Origin: Bacteroides sp. CAG:1076
GTDB taxonomy: Bacteria; Bacteroidota; Bacteroidia; Bacteroidales; Bacteroidaceae
DNA length: 15,909 bases
Reading direction: 5' to 3'
Assembly: GCA_000436795.1 (NCBI GenBank)
Contig: HF993232.1
Span: 1 to 15,909 of the forward strand
Position numbers and translations under genes: made by a program. Within the stretch, counting starts at the first letter, position 1. Each line of letters opens with the position of its first letter. Shown piece by piece: positions 7,084 through 14,279 of the stretch. The notes beneath the pieces are model-generated. The model was not told the DNA's origin, did no database searches, and saw only the letters and a list, made by a program, of their open reading frames with translations.

Positions 7084-8256
7084 TTAATCGAACAGACTTC
7101 TGAACTTCTTGAAAATCTTTTCTTTCAGGCTCATGTTGGGCTTGAAGCTTTCTGATTCCTGCCATTTCTCGAGTGCCTGACGTTCTTCCTTGTTTAATGT
7201 TTCAGGAATGTATACGCTTACGTTTACCAGCAAGTCGCCTGTTCCGGTGCTGTAACCGTAACTGTTGATGTTGGGCAGACCTTTGCCACGCAGACGGAGC
7301 ACTTTGCCCGGCTGGGTTCCCGGCTCAATCTTTATCTTGGCTTTTCCATCGATGGTAGGTATTTCTACGGTACCTCCCAAAGCTGCGGTCGGAACGCTCA
7401 GAAGCAGATTGTAGATCAGGTCGCTTTCATCACGGATCAGTTCTGGATGTTTCTCTTCTTCGATGAGAACCAACAGGTCGCCTGGAACACCATTGTGCTT
7501 TCCGGCGTTACCTTTACCGTTCATGGTAACCTGCATGCCTTCGGCTACTCCTGCCGGAATCTTGACGGTTACTACCTCTTCGCCGTATACGATACCTTCA
7601 CCACCACATTCCTTACATTTGTTTTTGATGATTTTACCTTCGCCGCCGCACTGAGGACAGACGGTCTGGGTCTGCATCATGCCGAAGATGCTCTGCTGGG
7701 TGCGTGTAACACTTCCCGTTCCGTGGCAGGTAGGACAAGTTTCCACTCCGCCGTCACCTTCGGCTCCTGTACCATGGCAATGTGAGCACTGTACGTATTT
7801 TTTCAGTTTGAACTTCTTTTCTACTCCCGTGGAGATTTCTTTCAGGTTCAGCTTTACCTTTACGCGCAGGTCTGAACCGCGGAATTTACGCTGGCGTGTC
7901 TGAGAACCACCTCCGCCGAAACCTCCAAATCCACCGTGTCCGCCGAAAATATCGCCGAACATGGAGAATATATCATCCATAGACATACCTTGTCCGCCAA
8001 ATCCTCCGAAGCCACCTGCGCCGGCTGCTCCGTCTACACCTGCGTGTCCGAACTGGTCATAACGCGCACGTTTGTCGGGGTTGCTGAGGACTTCGTAAGC
8101 CTCGGCTGCTTCCTTGAATTTCTCTTCTGCTTCTTTATCACCCGGATTCTTGTCGGGGTGATACTGGATTGCTTTTTTACGGTATGCTTTCTTTATTTCA
8201 TCTGCTGAAGCTGACTTGTCGACACCCAGCACTTCGTAATAGTCTCTTTTTGCCAT
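7084..8256 (-). CDS. dnaJ: chaperone DnaJ (Hsp40)
   Basis: DnaJ delivers unfolded substrates to DnaK and stimulates its ATPase. The 390 residues carry every domain of a type I Hsp40. An N-terminal J domain has the invariant HPD at 33-35, followed by a glycine/phenylalanine-rich linker at about 71-118. Four CxxCxGxG zinc repeats have cysteine pairs at 157/160, 174/177, 200/203 and 214/217, and a C-terminal substrate-binding region starts at about 225. Length is normal and no key residue is missing. The start is 24 bases after the grpE stop, so the two are co-transcribed as a heat-shock pair. dnaK is not in the window. Confidence 0.98.
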   Translation of the reverse strand: MAKRDYYEVLGVDKSASADEIKKAYRKKAIQYHPDKNPGDKEAEEKFKEAAEAYEVLSNPDKRARYDQFGHAGVDGAAGAGGFGGFGGQGMSMDDIFSMFGDIFGGHGGFGGFGGGGSQTRQRKFRGSDLRVKVKLNLKEISTGVEKKFKLKKYVQCSHCHGTGAEGDGGVETCPTCHGTGSVTRTQQSIFGMMQTQTVCPQCGGEGKIIKNKCKECGGEGIVYGEEVVTVKIPAGVAEGMQVTMNGKGNAGKHNGVPGDLLVLIEEEKHPELIRDESDLIYNLLLSVPTAALGGTVEIPTIDGKAKIKIEPGTQPGKVLRLRGKGLPNINSYGYSTGTGDLLVNVSVYIPETLNKEERQALEKWQESESFKPNMSLKEKIFKKFRSLFD

Positions 8257-8280
8257 AATGATAAAAACAAGTATTAAGAA

Positions 8281-8880
8281 TTACTGTGCTACAACAACTT
8301 TTGCGTGGCGGATTACTTTATCGTTCAATTTATAACCGGTCTGAACGCAGTCGAGGACTTTTCCTTTTTGTGCTTCGTCCGGTGCCGGAACCAGTGCGAT
8401 TGCTTCATGGTAATCGGTATCGAATGTTTCGCCTACCGGTTCCATCTTCTGAAGTCCCTCTTGTGCCAGAACTTTGTGGAACTTCTGGAATATCAGATCC
8501 AAGCCTTCGTACATAGCCTGTACGTTATCGGCTTTCTGCATGTTCTGCAGGGCGCGTTCCAGATCGTCGAGAATCGGAAGGATGGCGCTGATGGCTTTCT
8601 CACCGCCGTTCTTGATCAGTTCGGCTTTTTCCTTCATGGTACGTTTGCGGTAGTTATCGAATTCGGCAGAAAGACGCAGGTATTTGTCTTTTTGTTCTTC
8701 GATTGTCTTTTTCGCTTCTTCCAGCTCTTTTTCCAACTTCTGTTCGGCAGTTGGCTCTTCAGCCTGCTCTTCTGTACCCTGAGCTTCTTCGGCTTGTGTT
8801 TCGGCTTGCTCCGATGCTTCGGCTTGTTGCTTCAACACTTCTTCCTCTTCTTGTTGTGAATGATGATTTTTTGTTGTCAT
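8281..8880 (-). CDS. grpE: GrpE, nucleotide exchange factor of DnaK
   Basis: GrpE releases ADP from DnaK and so resets the DnaK-DnaJ cycle. With the start at 8878-8880 (MTTKNHHSQQ) the protein is 199 residues, close to the usual length. The first 55 residues are acidic and Q/E-rich, then comes a long charged coiled coil with the conserved DKYLRLSAEFDNYRKRT segment. The C-terminal beta wing has FDTDYHEAIALVPAP, GKVLDCVQTGY and NDKVIRHAKVVVAQ. The frame remains open upstream to another ATG at 8947-8949, which would add 23 basic residues (MYTHFMHIMPKK...) atypical of GrpE, so I prefer the shorter form. It leads the grpE-dnaJ operon. Confidence 0.95.
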   Translation of the reverse strand: MTTKNHHSQQEEEEVLKQQAEASEQAETQAEEAQGTEEQAEEPTAEQKLEKELEEAKKTIEEQKDKYLRLSAEFDNYRKRTMKEKAELIKNGGEKAISAILPILDDLERALQNMQKADNVQAMYEGLDLIFQKFHKVLAQEGLQKMEPVGETFDTDYHEAIALVPAPDEAQKGKVLDCVQTGYKLNDKVIRHAKVVVAQ

Positions 8881-8947
8881 GATGTTATCTGTTTTTATTT
8901 TTTTATTTCTTATTTTCTTTGGCATTATATGCATGAAATGCGTATAC

Positions 8948-8982
8948 AAATTTCGTGCCCGAGCTGATAATCGGGCAAATTT
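8948..8982 (-). promoter_or_regulatory. hairpin/operator-like inverted repeat at the 5' end of the grpE leader
   Basis: GCCCGA (8957-8962) pairs with TCGGGC (8971-8976) across an 8-base loop. AAATTT on each side (8948-8953 and 8977-8982) can extend the stem past a 3-base bulge. It begins within a few bases of the proposed transcription start. It could be a 5' stem-loop on the mRNA or a repressor site. It does not resemble the CIRCE heat-shock operator. Confidence 0.4.
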
Positions 8983-8986
8983 GTTG

Positions 8987-8994
8987 CAAAAATA
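8987..8994 (-). promoter_or_regulatory. -7 element of the grpE-dnaJ promoter
   Basis: TATTTTTG on the minus strand matches TAnnTTTG exactly. A start near 8980 would leave about 100 bases before the preferred grpE ATG. The -33 region has only TTTTCG, at a slightly long spacing. Inverted repeats lie on both sides (8948-8982 and 9015-9029). Confidence 0.5.
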
Positions 8995-9014
8995 CTAATT
9001 TTTGTCATACTGAC

Positions 9015-9029
9015 AGCGAAAATATCGCT
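9015..9029. promoter_or_regulatory. small inverted repeat over the -33 region of the grpE promoter
   Basis: AGCGA (9015-9019) and TCGCT (9025-9029) flank five A/T bases. Relative to the -7 box at 8987-8994 the repeat falls about where the -33 element should be, which itself is poor. A 5-bp arm is short and may be chance. The rest of the gap (9030-9154) shows nothing I can identify. Confidence 0.25.
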
Positions 9030-9154
9030 TGACTTATATTTTACATGTTGATAGAGAGAAGGGGGAGGTGTGTTGGAATTTATGTACCGGAGGAATTGCT
9101 TTTTGCTTTTTTATGACTGGAGATTTCCGTAAAGGACGGTGCGGGAGAAATAAA

Positions 9155-9213
9155 AAAGCCGGTTCTATGCCTTGTCTCCATTTAGTGGAGCGTTAAAACA
9201 TAAAACCGGCTTT
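9155..9213 (-). terminator. two-tier terminator of the bcp-recA-peptidase unit
   Basis: AAAGCCGGTT (9155-9164) pairs with AACCGGCTTT (9204-9213). The 39-base interval contains a second hairpin, CTCCA/TGGAG at 9176-9180 and 9186-9190. On the minus strand it starts 23 bases after the peptidase stop and is followed by TTTTTTATTTC, a good U tract. The large structured loop is unusual for a terminator. Confidence 0.75.
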
Positions 9214-9236
9214 ATCGAATAACAGCCTGTCGGGGC

Positions 9237-10199
9237 TTATTTTTTCAGAACTTCTCTGATGCGGCTGATAACCTCAGGGTTGGGTAAGTCCTTTTTCTCT
9301 GTTAGCATATAGGCAAAGTTATCGGCCAGCACTTCTTCTGGGTTGATGACATAATTGGTGTTTTTACCGATCTTTTCGTAAAAGTCTTCGGCCTGTTCTA
9401 TTGGAACAATGACGGTTTTTCCACTTTCCTGTACCGGAACGAAGTGCTCATTCAGTGGAATAAGTCCAATTTTCATATAGTCGAAAATATCACCTCCTGT
9501 ATAAGGACGGTCGGTATATATCATCATGGTATAGTTTTGTGTTGTACCCTTAACGGTAAAGGGTGCATAGCTGTCGTAGCGGCTGATGTCCGGATTGGAG
9601 ATACGTTTTTCCATGATGTCGGTCGGAAAAATAATTTCGCGGTCCAATACGGTAAAACCTATGGTCTGGTATACAGACTTCTTGAAATTTAGGTCATAGC
9701 GGGTAAGAATATGAAATAACTCGTGTGCTACAAGAATTTGCAGTTGTGCTGCTGAAATCTTATTCAGCACGTCTTCGCTAATGGCTATCCAGTTTTTGCG
9801 TGTATAGGCACTTGCTCCTCCTTCTTCCTGCATGGATGTTTTTACCAGAATAATTTCGTCGGGATAATTCAGGGTCAACTTTTGTCTTTTAGTTGCCGCT
9901 GTTATCGCATTGAATGCTGTGGTAATTTGTTTTTTCTCTTGTTCGCTCCAGTTTTGTACGCAGCTCATGGCAAGTGTCAGCAATTGTGACTTACGCCCTT
10001 CATTGTTTTGCAGACGAGCATTAATGTCGAACTGATTCCAGTTATTGGTATACTCGTCGATGTCTGTTATGAGCATCTGCGCTTCGGCTTTGGTTGCGAA
10101 ACGGAAAAAAGGATTGTCTTTTGCCTTTTGAGCAAATCCTGTCATCGCTGTCAGACATAAGCAGACAGCGAGGAGTGTACGTGTTAGTTTCATAATCAT
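9237..10199 (-). CDS. secreted zinc metallopeptidase of unknown family (HELFH ... EVLAD)
   Basis: A 320-residue protein (318 from the second ATG at 10191-10193) with a signal peptide, MKLTRTLLAVCLCLTAMTGFA, so it acts outside the cytoplasm. Residues 155-164 hold a zinc-binding HExxH (VAHELFHI, His159 and His163, Glu160). About 125 residues later E289-V-L-A-D matches the ExxAD form of the third zinc ligand found in gluzincins such as M48 peptidases. The intervening region is rich in aromatic residues and shows no membrane segments. I recognise no specific family. The first ATG follows AAAGAGGGT by one base; the second is about ten bases from it and starts directly at the signal peptide, so it may be the true start. 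The gene begins 14 bases after the recA stop and should be co-transcribed. The active-site assignment is strong; substrate and role are unknown. Confidence 0.85.
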   Translation of the reverse strand: MIMKLTRTLLAVCLCLTAMTGFAQKAKDNPFFRFATKAEAQMLITDIDEYTNNWNQFDINARLQNNEGRKSQLLTLAMSCVQNWSEQEKKQITTAFNAITAATKRQKLTLNYPDEIILVKTSMQEEGGASAYTRKNWIAISEDVLNKISAAQLQILVAHELFHILTRYDLNFKKSVYQTIGFTVLDREIIFPTDIMEKRISNPDISRYDSYAPFTVKGTTQNYTMMIYTDRPYTGGDIFDYMKIGLIPLNEHFVPVQESGKTVIVPIEQAEDFYEKIGKNTNYVINPEEVLADNFAYMLTEKKDLPNPEVISRIREVLKK

Positions 10200-10213
10200 A
10201 CCCTCTTTGAATG

Positions 10214-11260
10214 TTATTCTTTATCTTTCAGCGCTGCAAAGATCAGCCCTTCCAGTTCTTCTGCCAGTTCGGGGTTGTCCTGAATACACTGCTTGGCAGC
10301 ATCGCGTCCTTGTCCCAGTTTGGTATCGTTGTAGCTATACCATGAGCCGCTTTTCTTTATGATACCCAGTTCGGCTCCCAAGTCTATGATTTCTCCGCTG
10401 CGAGAAATTCCTTCACCGAACATAATATCGAATTCTGCTTTTCTGAATGGAGGAGCAACTTTGTTTTTTACGACTTTTACGCGAGTCTGATTCCCGATAA
10501 CGTCTTCTCCGTCTTTAATAGGCTGGCCTTTGCGGATGTCCAGACGTACGGAAGCGTAGAACTTCAGTGCATTACCTCCGGTCGTTGTTTCTGGGTTGCC
10601 GAACATAACACCTATTTTCTCACGCAACTGGTTGATGAAAATACAGGTCGTATTTGTCTTGCTGATAGCGGAAGTAAGTTTACGCAAAGCCTGAGACATC
10701 AGTCGGGCTTGTAATCCTACTCGGTTATCTCCCATATCTCCTTCGATTTCGGCCTTTGGAGTCAGGGCAGCAACAGAGTCGATTACGATGATATCAATAG
10801 CAGACGAACGGATTAATTGTTCGGCGATTTCCAAAGCTTGTTCACCATTGTCGGGCTGTGATATCCACAAATTGTCAATGTCGACACCTAACTTGGCAGC
10901 ATAGAAGCGGTCGAAAGCATGTTCGGCATCGATGAAAGCTGCGATACCTCCTGCCTTTTGTGCTTCGGCAATGGCATGGATGGCCAAAGTTGTTTTACCA
11001 GACGATTCCGGGCCGTATATTTCAATGATACGTCCTTTAGGATAACCGCCTACGCCGAGTGCCGCATTCAGTGCGATGGAACCGGTCGGGATTACTTCAA
11101 CTTCCTGGACGTGATTGTCGCCCATTTTCATGATAGAACCTTTGCCAAAGCTTTTTTCTATCTTGTCCATTGCAGCTTGAAGCGCTTTTAGCTTTTCACT
11201 GTTATTGGGTTGGGGAGTTTCTACTCCTCCTTCGAATTCTAATTCATCTTTTTTCGCCAT
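10214..11260 (-). CDS. recA: recombinase RecA
   Basis: RecA coats single-stranded DNA, catalyses strand exchange and triggers LexA self-cleavage. The 348-residue protein has Walker A GPESSGKT at 83-90, the catalytic glutamate region DAEHAFD at 111-117, Walker B IDIIVIDS at 155-162, loop L1 around EIEGDMGD (171-178), [10 protein letters not shown] at 208-217 leading into loop L2, and the signature [10 protein letters not shown] at 231-240. Length is normal, with an acidic C-terminal tail. It lies 50 bases after bcp and 14 bases before the peptidase, suggesting a bcp-recA-peptidase transcript. The bcp-recA gap contains only a near match to a -7 box (TATTTTTA), and no recognised SOS operator could be assigned. 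Confidence 0.98.
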   Translation of the reverse strand: MAKKDELEFEGGVETPQPNNSEKLKALQAAMDKIEKSFGKGSIMKMGDNHVQEVEVIPTGSIALNAALGVGGYPKGRIIEIYGPESSGKTTLAIHAIAEAQKAGGIAAFIDAEHAFDRFYAAKLGVDIDNLWISQPDNGEQALEIAEQLIRSSAIDIIVIDSVAALTPKAEIEGDMGDNRVGLQARLMSQALRKLTSAISKTNTTCIFINQLREKIGVMFGNPETTTGGNALKFYASVRLDIRKGQPIKDGEDVIGNQTRVKVVKNKVAPPFRKAEFDIMFGEGISRSGEIIDLGAELGIIKKSGSWYSYNDTKLGQGRDAAKQCIQDNPELAEELEGLIFAALKDKE

Positions 11261-11310
11261 ATTGGATATTTTTATGTGTCAAGAAATTGATTCGGGGTAA
11301 AAATAGTAAT

Positions 11311-11760
11311 TTATCCCAAAATCTGTGCAGCGTGATCTTTTGTTTTTATTTCTTTAGGGGTAATGATTCGTTCGATGACGCCATCTTCGTTGATGATGAA
11401 GGTAGTTCGGAACGTTCCCATGTATTTTCTTCCGTACATACTTTTTTCTCCCCATACACCGAATTCTTGTACCAGTTTCTGGTCTGTATCAGCAATTAAA
11501 GTAAACGGAAGGTTATTCTTTTCTATGAATTTCTGATGTGACTTCTGGTCATTGGTGCTTACGCCGATAATTTCATATCCGGCTTCATGAAGTGCTGTGT
11601 AATTATCGCGTAGGTTGCATGCCTGCGCCGTACAACCGGAGGTCATATCTTTAGGATAAAAGTACAAAACGACTTTTTTACCTTTATAATTGCTTAAACG
11701 TATTTCCTCACCTTTCTCGTTGAGGCCTAATACTTCGGGGGCTTTATCTCCTACGTTCAT
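11311..11760 (-). CDS. bcp: thioredoxin-dependent thiol peroxidase (BCP/PrxQ)
   Basis: A 149-residue peroxiredoxin of the BCP/PrxQ branch, which reduces hydrogen peroxide and organic hydroperoxides in the cytoplasm using thioredoxin. The active-site segment YPKDMTSGCTAQACNLRD has the peroxidatic Cys43 and a second cysteine at 48, the same spacing as in E. coli Bcp, so it should form the intramolecular disulfide. PxxxTxxC and the downstream GVWGEKSMYGRKYMG segment are also typical. It is probably the first gene of a unit with recA, which would link peroxide defence and DNA repair on one transcript. No clear promoter was found directly upstream; a hairpin-rich region is there instead. Confidence 0.95.
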   Translation of the reverse strand: MNVGDKAPEVLGLNEKGEEIRLSNYKGKKVVLYFYPKDMTSGCTAQACNLRDNYTALHEAGYEIIGVSTNDQKSHQKFIEKNNLPFTLIADTDQKLVQEFGVWGEKSMYGRKYMGTFRTTFIINEDGVIERIITPKEIKTKDHAAQILG

Positions 11761-11818
11761 AAATTAAAAAATGATAGAATGAAAATATATAGCTGTTCAG
11801 ATCATTGGATGAAGTGTC

Positions 11819-11853
11819 TTTTATCCGGATATTCTCTGCTATAATCCGGTAAA
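11819..11853. repeat. inverted repeat upstream of bcp
   Basis: CCGGAT (11825-11830) pairs with ATCCGG (11844-11849). The stem extends outward through TTTA/TAAA past a single bulged T. It ends about 58 bases upstream of the bcp start. The role is unknown; it may be a regulatory stem-loop. Confidence 0.45.
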
Positions 11854-11868
11854 GACTGAAACAGACTA

Positions 11869-11907
11869 TAAGAATGTGATGTAATAAGATAATACATCAC
11901 ATTCTTA
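11869..11907. repeat. perfect 15-bp inverted repeat between the polyamine gene and bcp
   Basis: TAAGAATGTGATGTA (11869-11883) and TACATCACATTCTTA (11893-11907) pair without mismatch around a 9-base loop. A T-rich run (ATTTTTATT) follows it on the plus strand, but both flanking genes are on the minus strand, where no T run follows. As a terminator it therefore points the wrong way. It may be a large operator, an RNA structure, or an extra brake on plus-strand transcripts. Confidence 0.6.
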
Positions 11908-11931
11908 ATTTTTATTGGATATAATATAAAT

Positions 11932-11951
11932 CGGATAAAACAGTTTATCCG
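11932..11951 (-). terminator. probable terminator hairpin of the polyamine dehydrogenase gene
   Basis: CGGATAAA (11932-11939) pairs with TTTATCCG (11944-11951) around a 4-base loop, starting 18 bases after the stop. On the minus strand it is followed by GATTTATATTATATCC, only moderately T-rich, so it is a weak rho-independent terminator. Confidence 0.5.
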
Positions 11952-11969
11952 TGATTTACGGGAATAGTA

Positions 11970-13163
11970 TTATAGTTCCAGGTCGCCGTCGAATACTTCA
12001 TGCCAAGGCAGTCCGTATTTATTCAAAGCATCCATAAATGGATCTGGATCGAATTCTTCTACATTCCATACACCCGGACGTTTCCATAAGCCTTTCAGGA
12101 ACATCATGGCACCAATCATGGCAGGTACTCCGGTAGTATAGCTTACACCCTGCATACCTGTTTCCTTATAAGCAGCCTGATGTGAACAGTTATTATATAC
12201 ATAATAAGTATGTTCTTTTCCGTCTTTTATACCACGAATACGGCAGCCGATAGAAGTTTCACCTTCATAATTTTCTCCCAGATCCTGAGGGTTCGGCAAT
12301 ACGGCTTTCAGGAATTGCAATGGAACAATCTCCATTCCGTTGTAATTGATTGGTTGGATGCTTGCCATACCGATATCTTGAATAACACGCAAGTGAGTAA
12401 GATATTCCTGTCCGAATGTCATCCAGAAACGTGCACGCTTGATAGTCGGGTAATTCTTTACCAGTGATTCCAGTTCTTCGTGATACAACAGATAAGAATC
12501 ACGAGGACCGATATTCGGGTAAGTCAAGTCTTTGTGGAATTCCAACGGTTTGGTTGTAATCCATTTTCCGTTTTCATAATAACGTCCGTTCTGAGTGATT
12601 TCACGGATGTTGATTTCCGGATTGAAATTAGTAGCAAATGCTTTATGATGATTTCCTGCATTGCAGTCAACGATATCCAGATAATGGATTTCATCGAAGT
12701 AGTGCTTAGCTGCATAAGCTGTATATACACCGCTTACTCCCGGATCGAATCCGCATCCTAATATCGCAGTCAGACCTGCTTCTTCGAAACGCTTTTTGTA
12801 TGCCCATTGCCAGCTATATTCGAAGTGAGCCTCGTCTTTCGGCTCGTAGTTTGCTGTATCCAGGTAGTTGACTCCGGCTTTCAGACAAGCTTCCATGATG
12901 GTCAAGTCCTGGTAGGGAAGAGCTACGTTAATAACGATTTCGGGTTTAAAACCATTGAATAAAGCCACCAGTTCGTCTACATTGTCTGCATCTACCTTAG
13001 CGGTCTTGATGTTGGGGTTACCGATTGCTTTTACAATCGCGTCACATTTTGACTGGGTGCGGCTGGCAATCATTACTTCGCTGAAAACTTCAGGATGCTG
13101 AGCCACTTTGTGTGCAACAACGGTACCTACACCGCCTGCACCGATAATCAATACTTTACTCAT
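11970..13163 (-). CDS. saccharopine dehydrogenase family, probably carboxy(nor)spermidine dehydrogenase
   Basis: The 397-residue enzyme starts with a Rossmann dinucleotide-binding motif, VLIIGAGGVGTVVAHKVAQ (residues 4-22), followed by the saccharopine dehydrogenase pattern: MIASRTQSKC, then INVALPYQDLTIMEACLKAGVNYLDTANYE and GCGFDPGVSGVYTAYA. In Bacteroidetes and epsilonproteobacteria such proteins are usually carboxynorspermidine/carboxyspermidine dehydrogenases, which condense aspartate semialdehyde with a diamine and reduce the imine with NADPH. The product then goes to carboxyspermidine decarboxylase to give spermidine. No decarboxylase gene is adjacent, so the polyamine role rests on family resemblance, not context. 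It is transcribed alone, divergent from the META lipoprotein gene. A true lysine-pathway saccharopine enzyme is less likely in this group. Confidence 0.85.
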   Translation of the reverse strand: MSKVLIIGAGGVGTVVAHKVAQHPEVFSEVMIASRTQSKCDAIVKAIGNPNIKTAKVDADNVDELVALFNGFKPEIVINVALPYQDLTIMEACLKAGVNYLDTANYEPKDEAHFEYSWQWAYKKRFEEAGLTAILGCGFDPGVSGVYTAYAAKHYFDEIHYLDIVDCNAGNHHKAFATNFNPEINIREITQNGRYYENGKWITTKPLEFHKDLTYPNIGPRDSYLLYHEELESLVKNYPTIKRARFWMTFGQEYLTHLRVIQDIGMASIQPINYNGMEIVPLQFLKAVLPNPQDLGENYEGETSIGCRIRGIKDGKEHTYYVYNNCSHQAAYKETGMQGVSYTTGVPAMIGAMMFLKGLWKRPGVWNVEEFDPDPFMDALNKYGLPWHEVFDGDLEL

Positions 13164-13189
13164 TTATCTTAATTATAATCTTAAATGCC

Positions 13190-13204
13190 CGGTAAACGTT
13201 ACCG
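13190..13204. promoter_or_regulatory. palindrome just downstream of the polyamine gene's transcription start
   Basis: CGGTAA (13190-13195) and TTACCG (13199-13204) flank ACG. The site falls within the first 20 bases after the predicted start, a typical place for a repressor. It could also form a small hairpin in the mRNA leader. Confidence 0.35.
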
Positions 13205-13213
13205 TTCAATATG

Positions 13214-13221
13214 CAAAGATA
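13214..13221 (-). promoter_or_regulatory. -7 element of the polyamine dehydrogenase promoter
   Basis: TATCTTTG on the minus strand matches TAnnTTTG exactly, with transcription expected near 13207 and a leader of about 44 bases. No TTTG lies at the -33 position. It is 43 bases from the divergent -7 box at 13264-13271. Confidence 0.5.
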
Positions 13222-13263
13222 AGAAATTTTCTAAAACCTCATGCAGTATTCCGATTATATCCG

Positions 13264-13271
13264 TATTTTTG
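13264..13271 (+). promoter_or_regulatory. candidate -7 element for the META lipoprotein gene
   Basis: TATTTTTG on the plus strand matches TAnnTTTG, giving a leader of about 90 bases. The -33 region has no TTTG. An alternative is TTTG near 13288-13291 with a poorer downstream ATTCTTTG near 13309-13316, at a somewhat short spacing. Confidence 0.35.
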
Positions 13272-13368
13272 TAATAGATAAGCCCGGTTTGGGTAAACTA
13301 TTTGATACATTCTTTGTTCTTTATGTAAAAGGATTGTAGCGTTTTTTATAAAGGTACTATTTAAAAAT

Positions 13369-14196
13369 ATGAATATGATAGCTATGAAGAAGAAGTTTTT
13401 AGGAGTAACTGCCGTTTGTGCAGGAGCATTGATGATGACAATGGCTGGATGTAGCAGCAATAAGAATTTACCGAAGGTCGATCTGGCAGGTGAATGGAAC
13501 ATTGTCGCTGTGGATGGTGAAAAATTGAATGTAGAAAATATGCCTTATATCGGTATGGATCTGGAGGCTAAACGTATCTATGGTAATGCCGGGTGCAATA
13601 ATATGATGGGTACGTTGGAGATGGATTCGTTGAAGCCGGGTATCATACATTTCGCTCAGGTGGCTACATCGCGTATGATGTGTCCGGACATGGATGTAGA
13701 GAATAAAGTTCTTGGAGCGCTGAATAAGGTTAGTGGCTATACTGAAACAGCCGAGGGTGTAGCTCTGACCGACGCCGATGGTAATACGGTTATCAGTCTG
13801 GAAAAGCGTCAATTGCCTGAAGTTTCTATCAATGATCTGGCTGGTGAATGGATTATTTCGTCGGTCAATGGTACAGAACTGGGTAAACAAGAGAAAACTC
13901 CTTTCCTTGCATTCAATGTAGAGGAAAAAACTGTTCATGGGAATGCCAGTTGTAATGTTGTAAACGGTGGATTTACGCAAGAAGAGGGTAAGGCAGGTTC
14001 ACTGAAATTTTCTCAGATGTTGTCTACCATGATGGCATGTCCGAATATGGATACCGAAAGAATGATTCTGGAGGCTCTTAATAAAGTTGCCGGTTTTACG
14101 CTGAATCAGGATAAGTCTTCTTTGTCATTGCTCGATGAAACGGGTAAAGAAGTTATGACTCTGACAAAGAATACGGGTGAGAAGTTGGCTGAGTAA
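13369..14196 (+). CDS. lipoprotein with two META (HslJ-like, DUF306) domains
   Basis: The only plus-strand gene. The N-terminus (from the ATG at 13384: MKKKFLGVTAVCAGALMMTMAGC) is a lipoprotein signal with lipobox MAGC, so the mature protein is anchored at Cys23 of that form (Cys28 counted from 13369). The residues after the cysteine (SSNKN) lack an acidic surface-export signal, suggesting a periplasm-facing anchor. Two similar domains follow, about 40-150 and 155-265. Each begins LAGEW-I, has a G-N-A-(G/S)-C turn, then an S-x-M-(M/A)-C-P-(D/N)-M-D segment, an ALNKV-G-T helix end and a final strand. This is the META/HslJ fold, linked in E. coli to heat induction and novobiocin resistance. An AAGG 14 bases before the ATG at 13369 favours that start. 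Function is unknown beyond an envelope or stress role. Confidence 0.88.
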   Translation: MNMIAMKKKFLGVTAVCAGALMMTMAGCSSNKNLPKVDLAGEWNIVAVDGEKLNVENMPYIGMDLEAKRIYGNAGCNNMMGTLEMDSLKPGIIHFAQVATSRMMCPDMDVENKVLGALNKVSGYTETAEGVALTDADGNTVISLEKRQLPEVSINDLAGEWIISSVNGTELGKQEKTPFLAFNVEEKTVHGNASCNVVNGGFTQEEGKAGSLKFSQMLSTMMACPNMDTERMILEALNKVAGFTLNQDKSSLSLLDETGKEVMTLTKNTGEKLAE

Positions 14197-14212
14197 CAAT
14201 ATTTTATAGAAA

Positions 14213-14257
14213 AAGAGGCGATGCTGCTTACGGTGGAGGAAGCAAGCATCGCCTCTT
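14213..14257. terminator. bidirectional terminator between convergent genes
   Basis: AAGAGGCGATGCT (14213-14225) pairs with AGCATCGCCTCTT (14245-14257), extended by GCTT/AAGC past one bulged A, with a 10-base loop. On the plus strand CTTTTTTTT follows, ending the META gene 16 bases after its stop. On the minus strand the stem is followed by TTTCTATAAAA, so it may also stop the facing gene. Confidence 0.9.
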
Positions 14258-14279
14258 CTTTTTTTTAAGAAGCGAACAT

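Noticed and set aside
8305..8859. Plus-strand open frame of 184 codons, rich in F, L and C
   Set aside because: Antisense to grpE. The hydrophobic composition comes from the opposite strand's Glu/Lys/Gln codons, not from membrane segments.
8947..8949. Upstream ATG as the grpE start
   Set aside because: It would add 23 basic residues unlike GrpE proteins; the ATG at 8878-8880 gives the usual length and acidic N-terminus.
11270..11285. TTGACA on the minus strand just upstream of recA, resembling a sigma70 -35 box
   Set aside because: A -10 box at normal spacing would fall inside the recA coding region, and Bacteroides promoters do not use this consensus.
13468..13980. Minus-strand open frame of 170 codons
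   Set aside because: Antisense to the META lipoprotein gene, which has a signal peptide and two recognisable domains.
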